Shown here piece after piece: positions 42,881-54,470 of a stretch of DNA of 64,000 nt. A program made the translations under genes and the position numbers. Within the stretch, counting starts at the first letter, position 1; every line of letters begins with the position of its first letter. The DNA comes from Neoceratodus forsteri (taxonomy: Eukaryota; Chordata; Ceratodontiformes; Ceratodontidae). The stretch lies in contig CM028129.1 in the NCBI GenBank assembly GCA_016271365.2, positions 1,003,111,501 through 1,003,175,500 of the forward strand. Direction: 5' to 3'. The notes under the pieces were generated by a model, which did no database searches, had not been told where the DNA came from, and was given only the letters and a program-made list of their open reading frames with translations.

Positions 42881-44235
42881 TTTCTCTCCCCATCCAACCC
42901 TCCCTCTCAGCACTCTCCCCCCTGCCCAGAACACAACAGTGACACTAGGGGTGCCCAATCCTCCAGTGTCGCAATCAGGAATCCTCGGTCGTGGTTTTTT
43001 TTTTGTTTTATTTTCTGTAAAAGGTCCTGTAAAAGGAAAACCATCCATCGATATCTTTTGCGGACATTTTCACCTGTAAAAAGAAAAAGATCCATTGATG
43101 TCTTTTGCGGCCTTCCCTTGCCCCCCACCCAACTCTCCCACTTAGCACCCACCACCCTTCCCCAAGCCCTTACTTACCCATCGGGTGTCCAACATCATAA
43201 TCCTCTTTGGACAGCAGACATGTCTTCACTCTTTAAAGCTGGACCGCAAACTGAAGAAACAAGTATGCGGTTCAATGTATTTCAATAAGGTTTTGAACTT
43301 AGCATAATTTGGGCATTTTTGTATATATTTGGCCCAATTTTTCAACATACCATTTCTGGGACACCGCCTAATGAACAATTGCACTGACATTAGGCAAATC
43401 TGTCCTGAAAGGTGATTTTGCAGTCCCTAGTGTAAAATAATTAAAAAACAATAAAGTTATGAGCCTGCATTGAATTTTGCAAACGCAGGATCGTAACTTT
43501 GGTAATTTTCAATATTTTTAGCCCAACTTTTTTTTAATTCTTTTGGTAACCAGGTAAGGCCCACTAGACACAAGTGCCTGTTTTCAGGAGTAACCTGGGA
43601 GTACTGTGGTGGTTTAGTGACTTGCTTAGAGTCACACAGTATGCAAGTCGAGGTTATGGGAGTCAAACCCAGGTCTGTTGGAGGTACCGAGTTCATTAAC
43701 AGCTCGTTACTCTAACCTCTAGGCTATGCTGCCAGCCTAATTTTACCACATAGCCGTATCTTTACAACACCTCATGAATGTGACAGCTGTCATTTTTCAA
43801 ATCCTGGCCAAAATGTTTTTTTACATCCCAAAAGGTGATTTTTGTAGTCCCTGCTCGAAATCACCTTTCAGGCAGAGTTGAACATGAAGGCTATGTTGAA
43901 AATTTGGTGTAAAAATATTAAAAAACAATAAAGGTATGAGCCTACGTTGAATTTTGCAAACATGGGCTTGTAACTTCGGTAATTTTTAATATTTTCCCCC
44001 AGATTTACAACATAGCCATATCTTAACGGCACCTCATGATTGTAACAGCTGTCATTTTTCACATCATGCCCAAAATGTGTTTTTGCATCCTGAAAGTTGA
44101 TTTTGCAGTCCTTGCGCAAAATTATTTTTAGGACAGGAGTTGAGCATTTTCTCTGCCCTTCTTCACGAGGCAGGATCATAACAAGGCTATATTGAAAATC
44201 TGGTGTATAAAATTAAAAAAACTAATTTTCAATAT
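42881..44235. repeat. Dispersed repeat block, copy 2 (with SINE insertion)
   Basis: The order is the cctctcagcac unit (42,895-42,970), an agatccattgatgtc-type duplication (43,035-43,105), a second ccc-rich unit (43,120-43,200), then repeated dyad units containing aattttcaatatttttacc and catagccatatctt facing ggctatgttgaaaatctgg. The same order recurs at 49.25-50.6 kb. A CORE-like SINE interrupts it at 43,545-43,740. Confidence 0.75.
43540..43740 (-). repeat. CORE/MIR-like tRNA-SINE (minus strand)
   Basis: On the minus strand it begins with a ggcagcatagcctagaggtt head and a B-box-like gggtttgactccc. It continues to ctctaagcaagtcactaaac and ends ggccttacctggttaccaaa. It matches copies at 32.5, 57.04 and 61.9 kb. 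Confidence 0.78.
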
Positions 44236-44920
44236 TTTTACCCCAAATTCCTTGTCTGCAGCCCTTTCAGCTCTGGCTAGGGCATGTTAAACTCAGTGAG
44301 GGTTTTTAAATTGACTGCTGCACTGAGTAGGCTTACAAGAGGGATGGGAGAACCACACAAGGTTTGGCAGTTTTGAAAAGTTCTGATAAGCCATGACAAG
44401 TTCTAATAGCTTTCTGGGCATTATCAGAACTTTCAGTACCTTTTAGTTTAAAGTTCAATAACTGTTTTAACCATGATTTATTTCCAACCAATAAGCTTTT
44501 GAAAGCTTAGGGAATGGAATCTAAAAACAACTTGGGGTGGCACACAGTAAATAAAATTCTTGTCATACACTGTAGCTAGATAATACCCTTTGTTAGTTGT
44601 GTAACATCACATATGATCACCTACCACAGATTTGGAGCACTTGGTCCTTTCTCTACCTCGGGCCTTCTTTCTGGGTCTTGCCACCACCACTGACCTTCTT
44701 TCTAGATAAAGATGTGCTGGAGGAGTAGATAAAGCTCTAAAATTAACTTTTTTTTAAAAATTATCTGAAATTTAACAGAACCTGAAGAAAAGTTCTGATA
44801 TGGTATTTTACAGAAACTGGCTCAGGTTCTAGAATGTTCAGAACTTTTTCTAACCTGGTTCTCTCACCCTTACTCTACAGCGGTATCTGGTCAGGTTACC
44901 TTGTCTGCAAGTTATAGAAA
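44236..44920. other. Non-coding stretch
   Basis: No gene or recognisable repeat could be supported. Short repeats of a gttctgataa/cagaactttc kind lie at 44,370-44,430 and 44,780-44,850. Confidence 0.35.
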
Positions 44921-45245
44921 CATAGAAGCATAGAAACTGATGGCAGAAGGGGACCACAAGATTCATCTATTCTGCCCAATATGGATAACTACCTCCCCCA
45001 TCCTTTCTCTGAAATGATACCTTTGTGCCTGTCCCAGGCATTTTTGAACCCGTGTATCATTTGGCCTCCACCACATCATGGGACAGGCAATTTCATGGGT
45101 CAACCACCCTCTCAGTGAAGAAGAACTTCCTAACACTGCTCCTGAATTGCCCACCCTTGAGCCTCATATCGTGTCTGTGACAGGGAGCTCCTGCCAGTCT
45201 TGAGGATCGACCTTTCTTAAATCTGTCACAATAGTTCTTCTGTTT
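44921..45245 (-). pseudogene. CR1-like LINE 3' end (minus strand)
   Basis: The minus strand reads MRLKGGQFRSSVRKFFFTER, then VVDP and CLSHDVVEA, equivalent to the RLRGDVSKYFFRERVVDAWN block at 6.3 kb. It ends with a tail of atcagtttctatgcttctat and tagaaacatag repeats (plus-strand catagaagcatagaaac). It could be the tail of the RT fragment at 46.06-47.12 kb, separated from it by about 0.8 kb. Confidence 0.7.
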
Positions 45246-46059
45246 CTTAGCCTAATCTATCCTTTACAATTTCTGGTCCATAAGGTTGGCCATCTATGGG
45301 CCCTCCCTCCTTTCTTGACTATGCTATAGTGTCCTCTATTAATTGTCCTTTTCCCTCTCAGGTCCTCATACAGGGAAGTTATTGTGTTGACCTCAGAGCT
45401 TATGTAAAACATCAGGCTGGGTTTATCATTGTTGGATTTATTATGTAATAGCACTATGTCATAAAATACCTTGATGTACATACCTTATGTGTATGAAACC
45501 TGTAAATGTTGAAAATACCATGATACTAGGTATTTTTGATAAAGGTAAAAAGTACTAGGTGACCGTATTATAGCAATTAATTTGGTTGTGGTACTTGCAT
45601 GTAAATTGATGTCATGCATTCCTGCTGTAAACTGAGCCAATCTGAAATGTCATGGTGATTTGCATATATCCCATGATGCTTTGCATTTTGGAAGTATGTG
45701 CGATGTTGTGTTTCTTTGAAACTTGGCTTATTGCCAGTGACCTTTGGGATAACCCTTGTTTCAGTACCTCTATACTGAGGTTCTTTGTAGCTTGTTTGTT
45801 TTTTTTTTCTTTTTGAGCCCCCACCACCCAAGCAAACAAGGCAACCATAGGGATGAAGAGTTTTCACTGAAAAGTTTAGATCAGTAGATCAGTGAGTCAG
45901 TAGGTGCTGACAAGTGCAGAGGAAGGGTATACATAGTCTGTTGCTGCAAACTGATGCATTGAAGAAGGAATATGCCATTGCTGAAGGTTATCCTCTGTAT
46001 TTTGAATAAACATCCCACAGAGATTGTGTGTTGGAACTGGAGTTCGGTGTCTGGTTCAT
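45246..46059. other. Non-coding stretch between LINE pieces
   Basis: No gene. Segment 45,940-46,040 (gcattgaagaaggaatatgc, then tgaataaacatccc) resembles the 3' flank of some retroelements, but the match is weak. Confidence 0.3.
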
Positions 46060-47125
46060 CTGTTATCCCACAACCCCTCCAAAGTGTCCTCTAGTTCTAA
46101 TGCTTTTTTTCTCCTGAAGGAGCCCCTGTACTCCTACCTTATTTTTACCCTTGACATACTCCAACATCTCAGTCAAGTCCCCCCCCCCCGCTCCAAGGAG
46201 TACATGTTGCGCTCTCTCAACCTATCCTCATATGCCATTTGATGCAGACCCTGAATCATTTTTGTGGCTCTCCTCTACACCATCTCAGTCCTATCACTGT
46301 CTTTCCCAAGGTGTCACCTCCAGAACTGTGCACAGTACTCCAGGTGGGGGTGCACCAGTGCCCTGTAAAGTGGCAGCACCACCTCACTTCTGCGACTCGT
46401 GATTCCCCTCCCTATGCAGCCCAGCATACCATTGGCCTTTAGCACTGCCTTTTTGCACTGCTGTCCCACCTTTCGGTCATCTGATATAATGACTCCTAGG
46501 TCTCGCTCCTGGTTGGTGCATGCCAGCTGCTCCACTCCCAGGTAGTATGCCACCTTGGGGTTTCCCTTGTGTAAGTGTATGATCTTGCACTTTTTGGCAT
46601 TGAACTTCAGCTGCCAGGCATCTGACCACTCCTCGAGTTTCCTCCGGTCTGATTCCATGCTCTTGACTCCTTCTGGGTTGTCCACTCTGTTGCAGATCTT
46701 AGTGTTATCTGCAAACAGACACACCTTCCCTTCCAATCCATAACCGATGTCAGCTATGAACACATTGAAGAGTAGGGGCCCCAGCACCGACCCCTGCGGT
46801 ACTCCACTAGTCACTTCCCTCTTCATTGATACCACTCCATTTACCTCCACCCATTGTGTTCTTCCATTCTGCCAGTTACTCTCCCAACCCACCACTTACC
46901 TATGCTGATGTGGTCCAGATTCTTTACCAGCTTTCTGTGTGGAACCGAGTCGAAGGCCTTACTAAAGTCCAGATAGGCCACATCCACCACTCTCCCTTGG
47001 TCCACTGGTCCTTGGTTATCTTTAGGCAAGGCAATTTTATTTATAATATGCTCTGTTTCAAAGATTGTGCATGCCTCATGAAGATTTAGTTGACAGATGA
47101 ATAATTGTACTGTAGGAGTCAGCAT
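46060..47125 (-). pseudogene. CR1-like LINE reverse transcriptase (minus strand)
   Basis: The minus-strand frame from 47,125 reads VVDVAYLDFSKAFDSVPHRK. After a frame change, 46,895-46,314 reads REVTSGVPQGSVLGPLLFNV, VCLFADNTKICNRVDNPEGV (FADD changed to FADN), FNAKKCKIIHLHKGNPKVAY and LVHPHLEYCAQFW. Further decayed blocks follow to about 46,060 (RRATKMIQGL). The product would be the target-primed reverse transcriptase of a non-LTR element. It is the same family as the copy at 4.67-6.6 kb. The N-terminal endonuclease is missing. Confidence 0.85.
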
Positions 47126-49245
47126 AGACTATAGTTGGAGCAGGGTAGGTTCGAGCTCTGAGTACATGGAGGAAGGGGTATGTTACTGGAGTTAAGGAAA
47201 GTTAGGTGCACTACTAGTGCAGCTTCTGAACCTTTTCAAGGAGTCTGTAAAATGGTATTGAACATCCAAATCATGATTATAAATTGTGGTGAAAAGAAAC
47301 AAAAATAGAAGAAATGTACTGTAGGCTAGAGATCAAGAAAGTGCAATGTTGAACTTTGTGTGTTGGAGGAATTGTAACTTCACAAATCTCAGTAAGGTCC
47401 CAAAGTGGAGCAAATTGACAGTAAAGTGAAGAGAGAAGGTATTATTTTAAAATGTACTGAAAAGGTCAGGCCTATCTAAATAATAAGAGGTAATCTAGGT
47501 GTATAAAACTTTAATAAGTTCAGTAATGGGATATGTGTGCGGCATATTTCAGGATTGGTAAAGGGAATGCAAATATGGAAGCCGTTAAAAAAAGAGTGCT
47601 TAAGATAATGACTAATGAGAGGGAATATTCACAAGCAAGTCATACACAAATGAGGCTTGATTATGAAACCCTTAAGAAAGTGAGAAGGGAAAGGTTTACT
47701 AAACCTATATTATCATATAGCTGTTTGGCCCCCTAGCTGCCACCTGTGCCTTGCATTCAGATCTGTGCTGTCGGCAGCACTTCAGCCCCATCTGCTACTG
47801 CCCCACCATTGTAAGGGGTAGTAATCTGCACAGAGCTGGGCCTAAGGGTGCTGACAGCCATTAGTTAGACAGTTCTGTGCATATGCTTTTTTCTGATTGT
47901 TTCTCTCTTAGCCCACAGTCCCTCCCACCACCCTTCTGCATGGCCACAGCCACTGTTGGCCTTGTATGCACAACATCCCTGTAGCAACAGCAAGCTCCCT
48001 GGCCAAACCACAGGGGTAACTTTGGTGTCAAATCAGCTGCCAGCCTTCCCTGACTGACACCCACTGCCACACAGCAGCTACCTCAGCCTGGCCTTCCTGC
48101 CAACACAGTGACCCAAGTCAGCCTCGGAATCCAGACACCTGCACAGCTGCACAATGTGCTGCAGCTGGGTCATCAGGGTGGCCTGTTTACTAAACCTATC
48201 AAAGCCCCTTTTGTGGTGGTGGATACTGTCTGTAAACACTTGTACCTTAAATTGCATAAAGGCATAAGAATTAAATAATCTTTGTGATAAGTGTTTTTTG
48301 CTCCTAAACTTCATCGGGTGGAGTGCACACTCTCCTGGAGTTGTTCTGTTGCTTTTAGGCTAGCTGCCTTTGCCTGCATACTGCTCTGTCTAGTCGGGTG
48401 CTGGTGGTTGGACAGGTCAGACACTGACCCTGGATTATATATATATTTTTTTGCACCATTTGTTCATTTTTCTCTTGCATCTTTACCATTTGGGGGGGAG
48501 GATTTGCAGATGGTTATTAATAAATGGATAGATGTGATTATAATCAGTTTTCAGAAGCTGTAGATTGCTGCTATACATGGGCATGACATCACACATCTCA
48601 TTATACATGGTTGCAGTGTCATACTCATGTGCAGTTTAACAGGATGTATGTATTGTTAAAATAAGTGCTGTCATTTTTGTTTAATGTAACCCCCAATGTT
48701 TGCACCTTAATAACTTTGACTCTGTTATACCAATGTCATTGAAATTTGGAAAACCTAGACATGGCACCGGGATCCCTTGATCCTTACAATTTTGTGTCAA
48801 TCAGTTTGGCAGGAGCAAAGTTACAAAGAGGCAAAACCTCCCAAATTACATAAATTAAGATCTTTTTTTTTACATACCTATAACTAAAAAAACTAGGCGG
48901 TTTGAAACCTGAAACTTGCAGGTTTGATGAAGCTTGGCTCAAGGTATGTGCTTTTGTGTTTTTTTAGCTCCCAAACTAAAGTAGTTTTTAAAATAGTTTC
49001 TGAGTATGCGCTGTTAGGAAAAATCAACATTCTGAAGATAACTGAATTTTCTCAACCACATTGCTTAATGTGGTAATTTTATAAGAATGCATTAAAGTAT
49101 CATGTGGCAGTGCTGTTTCCATGCATTGTATGACATGTGGCTGTGTTCATTCAGCAGGGCTGGGGCTATATGTCCATGCATAGCCCAGCTCTTGCTGAAC
49201 ATTGCTGTGTGTGAAGGTTTGTTTTATTTCCCTTGCCTGTCTACC
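47126..49245. other. Long stretch without recognised features
   Basis: No gene could be supported. Short open frames at 47,533-47,736 and 48,291-48,563 have no recognised domain. Segment 48,690-48,990 (accttaataactttgactct, then agtttggcaggagcaaagtt) resembles the phrasing of the 42.6-42.8 kb stretch and may be a distant relative. Confidence 0.35.
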
Positions 49246-50600
49246 ATTAGCCACATGAGCAGTATTATTGATTTTCCTGGACACTGAGGTGCCCATTCCC
49301 CAGTGCCAGCTATATTTACAGTGATTATGACACCAGGGTGTCCTCCCTCAGTGCCTGTTCATCTTCTCCCCCCTTCCGTATCATTGTCCTCTCATCCCCA
49401 CCTGACAATGAACCCTCCTGACACTGGGATGCCCAATTCCTGGTGTTGGCATAGTCCTCCCCAGATCCAACAATCTGGCACATCAGGGTGACCATGCCTG
49501 GTGCCCCAAGTATCAAGTCGACACTGGGGTGCTGAATCCCTCACATCAGCAGGTACCTAAAATAAGTAAAACTATTCCTTGATGTCTTTTTTTCTTTAAA
49601 CCTGAAATAATGACAATGGACCCTCTCATTGTCTTACACTGCCATCCTGAACTGCCACCCACCTTACCCTGTGCCCCCACTCAGCACCTACTACCCCACC
49701 TCTCTTACTCTGTACTTACTTACTGGAGGCCCAATGCTGTAATCCCCTTTGGACTGGAGACATGTCTTGACTCTTCAACAATGGAGGAACTGAGGAAATC
49801 AGGTAAGTGTGGTTAATGTATTTCAATACATTTTGAACATTACTCATAACTTGGTAATTTTTTAAATATTTTTATCCCAGATTCTCAAAATGGTCTTTTT
49901 GGGACCCCACCTTATAAACTAGAAAGGTGAAATATTTGAAATCCTGTCCAAATGATGACTTTGTAGTCACTCTGTGAAATCACCTTTCAGGCAGGATTTG
50001 AACATTTTCATCTACCAGGTTCTCCAAGAAGGCTATGTTGAAAATCTGGGGTAAAAAGTTATGAATATATGTTGACATTTTTCAATGCTTGCTCTTAACT
50101 TTGGTAATCTTCAATATTTTGATCTCAGATTTTCAATATAGCCATTTTTTCACACCTCCTCATGAACATGACAGCTGTTGTTTCTTAAATCCTAGCCAAA
50201 ATTTATTTTTGTGCCTGTGGCATGAAATGATGTTTCAGACTGGATTTGAAAATGTTCATCTACTGGGTTCATGAGGTGGGGTCATATGAAGCCTATGTTG
50301 AAAATGTGGGAGCCAAAATATTAAATAAAAACAATGAAGTAATGAAAGTATGTTGTAATTTTTCTACATATGCTCATAACTTGGGTAATTTTCAGTATTT
50401 TGACAGCAAATTTTCAACATAGTAATTTTTTCACATCACCTCATGAATGTGATGGGTGTAATTTTTTAAATCCTGGCCAAAATGTGCTTTCACATTTGTG
50501 GTACGAAATGACAGCTCATTCAGCATTTTATAAATGACACCTCTCTTGTTCAGAAAGGAAAGATCATAAAAAGATGGTGTTGAAATTTTGGGTTCAAAAT
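49246..50600. repeat. Dispersed repeat block, copy 3
   Basis: Paralogue of 42.88-44.24 kb: ccc-rich units with cactgggatgcccaattcc and cactggggtgctgaatccc, then aatgtatttcaatacatttt, then about three dyad units of 250-280 bp. Each unit has ctcataacttggtaattttt on one side and ggctatgttgaaaatctggg on the other. It lacks the SINE seen in the 43-kb copy. Confidence 0.75.
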
Positions 50601-51004
50601 GTCAAGCACACAAAAAAGTCATGAAGCAATGTTGCTTGCAGGGAAGGTCACTGGCTCAGTGAGGACCACGTTGCCTTCCCATACCAGTGGCCTGAGTTCC
50701 AGTGTGAGCTCAGTGAGCTGCCTGAATGGGTGGAGGCTGGGGGAAGGGCAGTGTGCTGCACCAGTCCCAGCATGGGGAGGGACACAGCAGTGTTCTGGCA
50801 CATACACAACATCTATTGCGGGCGGGGGAGCCTTCCATCACAATGGATTGACGTGTTTTGAGGCCTGGTGGGCTCATGCACTGCATTGAGACTATCTCCA
50901 GTACTGTATTTATTTAATTTTGCGCAAGTCCCAAAGGTATCTGCACAAATGAGAATACAATTCCGCTATTAGAAAAGAAGGGAAATTAATTGCAAAACAG
51001 CTAT
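50601..51004. other. Non-coding stretch
   Basis: A moderately GC-rich stretch with open frames on both strands (50,599-50,889 plus; 50,619-50,807 minus) but no domain and no repeat recognised. Confidence 0.35.
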
Positions 51005-51577
51005 GTTAATGTAAGACATTAGTGTTGAAGAACACAAAGCAAACAAAGTAGGGAGTCTCTAGAATCTTGATGAATCAGTGGTGGGGTCTTCTTTGCGGTT
51101 GTTAACCCTAATGCCCACATCCTGCCCTGAGCAAAGAAGGTCAAACATGATCTCTTTTCTTCATGCAGGGCTTGCAAGTCCAAAAATGTAAAGCACCCAG
51201 GACCACATACACAGTCATAAAGAATTCCAGTGACTGCAAAGTGTGTGAACAATTTATTCATGAGCAATGCTCACAAAGTAACAGCCTGAGCAATGGCTCT
51301 TGGCCCTTCATGAAGAATGCAGTGGCAGATTTTGTTGGCAATATGTGGTGAGCTATACTTCTCTACCTTTGAAGAGTGTATCTCTGTGAGGCACTGGCTT
51401 GCAGCTGTACCTTGTGCTTTGGACAGGAGGCTGTGGGCTGGGGGGTGGGCATTTGGGTTGATAACCCCAAGGAAGACCCCACTACTGATTTGCCAAGACT
51501 CCGAGACCCAAAACACTAATTTCTTATATTTCCATACTCTGTACGCTGTGTTCTTCAACCCTAATGTCTGCATTAAC
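51005..51577. mobile_element. 573-bp foldback element
   Basis: The outer left arm gttaatgtaagacattagtg pairs with the right end ctaatgtctgcattaac. The arms continue inward for about 145 bases (51,005-51,150 against 51,415-51,577), including gtggggtcttctttgcgg facing ccaaggaagaccccac. No target duplication could be fixed and no coding capacity is seen. It is a non-autonomous inverted-repeat transposon. Confidence 0.8.
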
Positions 51578-51599
51578 AACGTTTTTTGACATTAATACA

Positions 51600-51745
51600 G
51601 ACACAGACACACGCACACACACACACACGCAATTCTATACCTCACTCCATACAGACATACATGCATCATCCACTGTAGCAATATTTAAACATATGGAATT
51701 GAAATTATAGAGGCAGTGAGTGAGTGAGTGAGTGAGTGAGTGATC
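51600..51745. repeat. CA-rich and GTGA microsatellites
   Basis: An imperfect CA run lies at 51,600-51,630 and a (GTGA)n run at about 51,716-51,743. The sequence after it (gttaagtgatttgctcaagg) looks like the reversed tail of a MIR-like SINE. Confidence 0.75.
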
Positions 51746-51799
51746 GGTTAAGTGATTTGCTCAAGGTCACTAAATGTGAGGAAAGCTGGAAGATTCAAA

Positions 51800-54470
51800 T
51801 GGATCCCCTTTCCTGTCTCAAGCTCCAACCTCTTCAGGCTTATCTGAATTCCAGTTTCTGATGCAGCCCTGTCTTCCTTGAGGAAGAAAATACACTGTTT
51901 TACATTTTTCTAATCACCAGTGAACTCTGCAACACATAAAATTGGATTTGAAGCCCTGTGTTTGAGTGAAAACAGAAAGATTATGCTGGCACTGTGTGAA
52001 AGACGCAGGATTACATTACAATTAAATATGTGACCATGGTCTGAGTTGCTGGATTAGGTGTGACTTTTTTCTTTTTATTTTGCAGTGTAAGCTTCAGTAG
52101 AATGTTGAAGTGGTTTATTCCTACAGGGCATTGGCTTTCCTTCCTGCTGTTGTTTACACTGAGTGCTAAATATAGTGATGTTCATGTGTGAATGAGGATA
52201 GGCTGCCTAAGAATGAAGCCCTCTGTTTATGGACTTGTCAGACATTAGGTACTTCAGCAGTGTGAACATGAACCCCGAAACCAGAGGAGCTGTTTATTTC
52301 ATGGAGCTAAGTATCAAAGCTTTTCGGCAACTTGCCAGGGTTTTTTTCCCCATTGAGTATGGATTTGAGAGGCCAAAACTCTTTCACTTATCGTTCTGGC
52401 CCCGATAAGAATTTGTGTTTCTTGAGCTGAGAGGTCAATAATATGTTTATTGACTAGACTCCTATGTGACCTTATTGTAAGTGGACATGGAACGAGAAGT
52501 GTGTATGTGTGAGTGTGTACATGTACATGCATATATGTGAGAGTGTGTATCATACACATTGCAGGTTAAGATGTCTGGGCAGGCTGCTCTGTGCTATGCG
52601 ACAGAGCTCAGAATTTTATAGTTTTAATTCATTTCTTGGAGAGTGCTACTGAGTAGAATACATCTGTTTTTAGGTAGAAGTAGTGGCAGGCTGTTATTTT
52701 AGTATGGTAAGAGATTTTCTAGTGAGTTTAAGGTAGGATAGAAAGTTTTTTTTTTTTTTTTGCGGGGTTAAATGGTGTGTAAGACCCTTACATATGGGGA
52801 TTAAAGCTAGCTTCCACATGTGAATATAAAACTAGCAACAGCATATCAACGTTTGTTCAGCTCTTCTGTCTGTTTCTGACTGAGCCAACTCTTTTGGCAC
52901 AGCACTCAGAGGGAGGATGCCGTGTGAGCCAGGCACTAGGAGAAGGGAGCGCTGTTCCGAGTCATCTTCCCGGAACTGGCGGGAGTGGAGAGGAGTCTGC
53001 TCTAGTATCAGCACTGAGACGCATTGGGTAGTTTCAGCCTGCAGAGGTGGTACACTAAGTTCCACTATTTCTTTGTTGGGCAGTGGAAACACTAGTGGGA
53101 TCATCATGGAGGCAGTGTGGAGTGACAGACGCTAGCTAGTGAGAGGGGCCTGCCTACTGTTCATGGAGCACGGAGATGCCAGGGAAGAGGCCTCTTTGTG
53201 CACTGACTGCTGCGGAGTCTGTAAGGAAGGAACTGGAGGGGAGATAGGCAAGGTGCAGTTGCCTCTCCTCTACTCTGGTTTGTTTGATTTCTGGACTCAG
53301 TTTTGACTGCTACTCTCCCCCACCCTCCATCAGTGTGCCGGTTTCACTGGTGAACCCTGGGACCTTCTGTGGCAGACATTTTGACCAGGAGCTCGCTGTC
53401 ATGAGGCTGCAAGTTTCCCTATAGGTAAGAGCGGAGGGAAATATTCGGTTAAACATTTCATCTGTTTTAAAAAAAAACTTTTGTTCAGAGACTGCATTTT
53501 CTGGACTGTAAATTGTACTGCAACTTATGGGACTAAGAGCTGTACCTGTTGCTTTTTGGACTATAATATCTTAAAGGGATTATAACATCCAAGAGGGTCA
53601 TCTCATACCATTTGATCTAATATTGTTTATTTTGTTATTGTGTATTATTGTTTGTGTTATGTGAGTGTTATGTTAGTGTGACTGATATGTGTTTAGCGTG
53701 TGGATGGTCCGGATAAGTGTAGGTTTCGAAATGTATTTGTGTTAAGAATAAGTTGTAGTAGTGTGTAATTAAGGGGTGTTTGAATGAGTGGGTGGTGTGG
53801 GGGGGTTATGTTAGCTGGCTATTTTAACTTAGGGACTGGGATATGTAGAAAGCAGTAGGTCCCTAGGCTCAGCTATTCCCCATCCCCTTCTCCATGACCT
53901 ACGCCCCTTTCAAGACCCCCCTGCCAAGTGTGTCATATCAGCAATGCACAGAAGTGGGCACTGGGAAAAGACATGCAGGTGGAGTGGGTGACTTGGATGG
54001 GCTGTTGAGGAGGGTGTCATTAAGACTGTGAGGACCAGAGAGTACACTGGGCTGAAATAGGAGCTAGAGAAAGGTGAGACATGTATAGCTGCCATACCCA
54101 GGGATCCCCCCAGATCAAGTGGACAGGTAGCTGAGTGGCCTGCTGCCTGTACTTGTCCTCTTCAGGCAGTGCTGTGCAATGCTAGATTGATGAGGAATAA
54201 GACTGCTATTGTAGTGGGTTTTATTTCTCATTTCTCAGTCAGTCTGGCTTACATCATAGAGGCCTAGATTGGTGATGATGCTGGCCTGGTATTGGAGTCA
54301 GCCTTCCAATTCAGATTCTCCATAGTGCATTGCATGAGGATGGACCATTGGGGGGGGCATCTGTTTTAGATCAGATTTGAACCTAGTGGTGAACCCAGCT
54401 GGGGATACCTCATCGTTTAAATGTGTGGCTATGTGTGGGGGTGTGGGTGCATGTTGAAGGATCCTTCTCA
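51800..54470. other. Long stretch without a supported gene
   Basis: Includes TG-rich sequence at 52,500-52,555, a T run at 52,748-52,762 and a moderately GC-rich part at 52,880-53,400 that could be the 5' region of the LINE that follows. This is inference; no ORF1-type domain was recognised. Confidence 0.35.
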
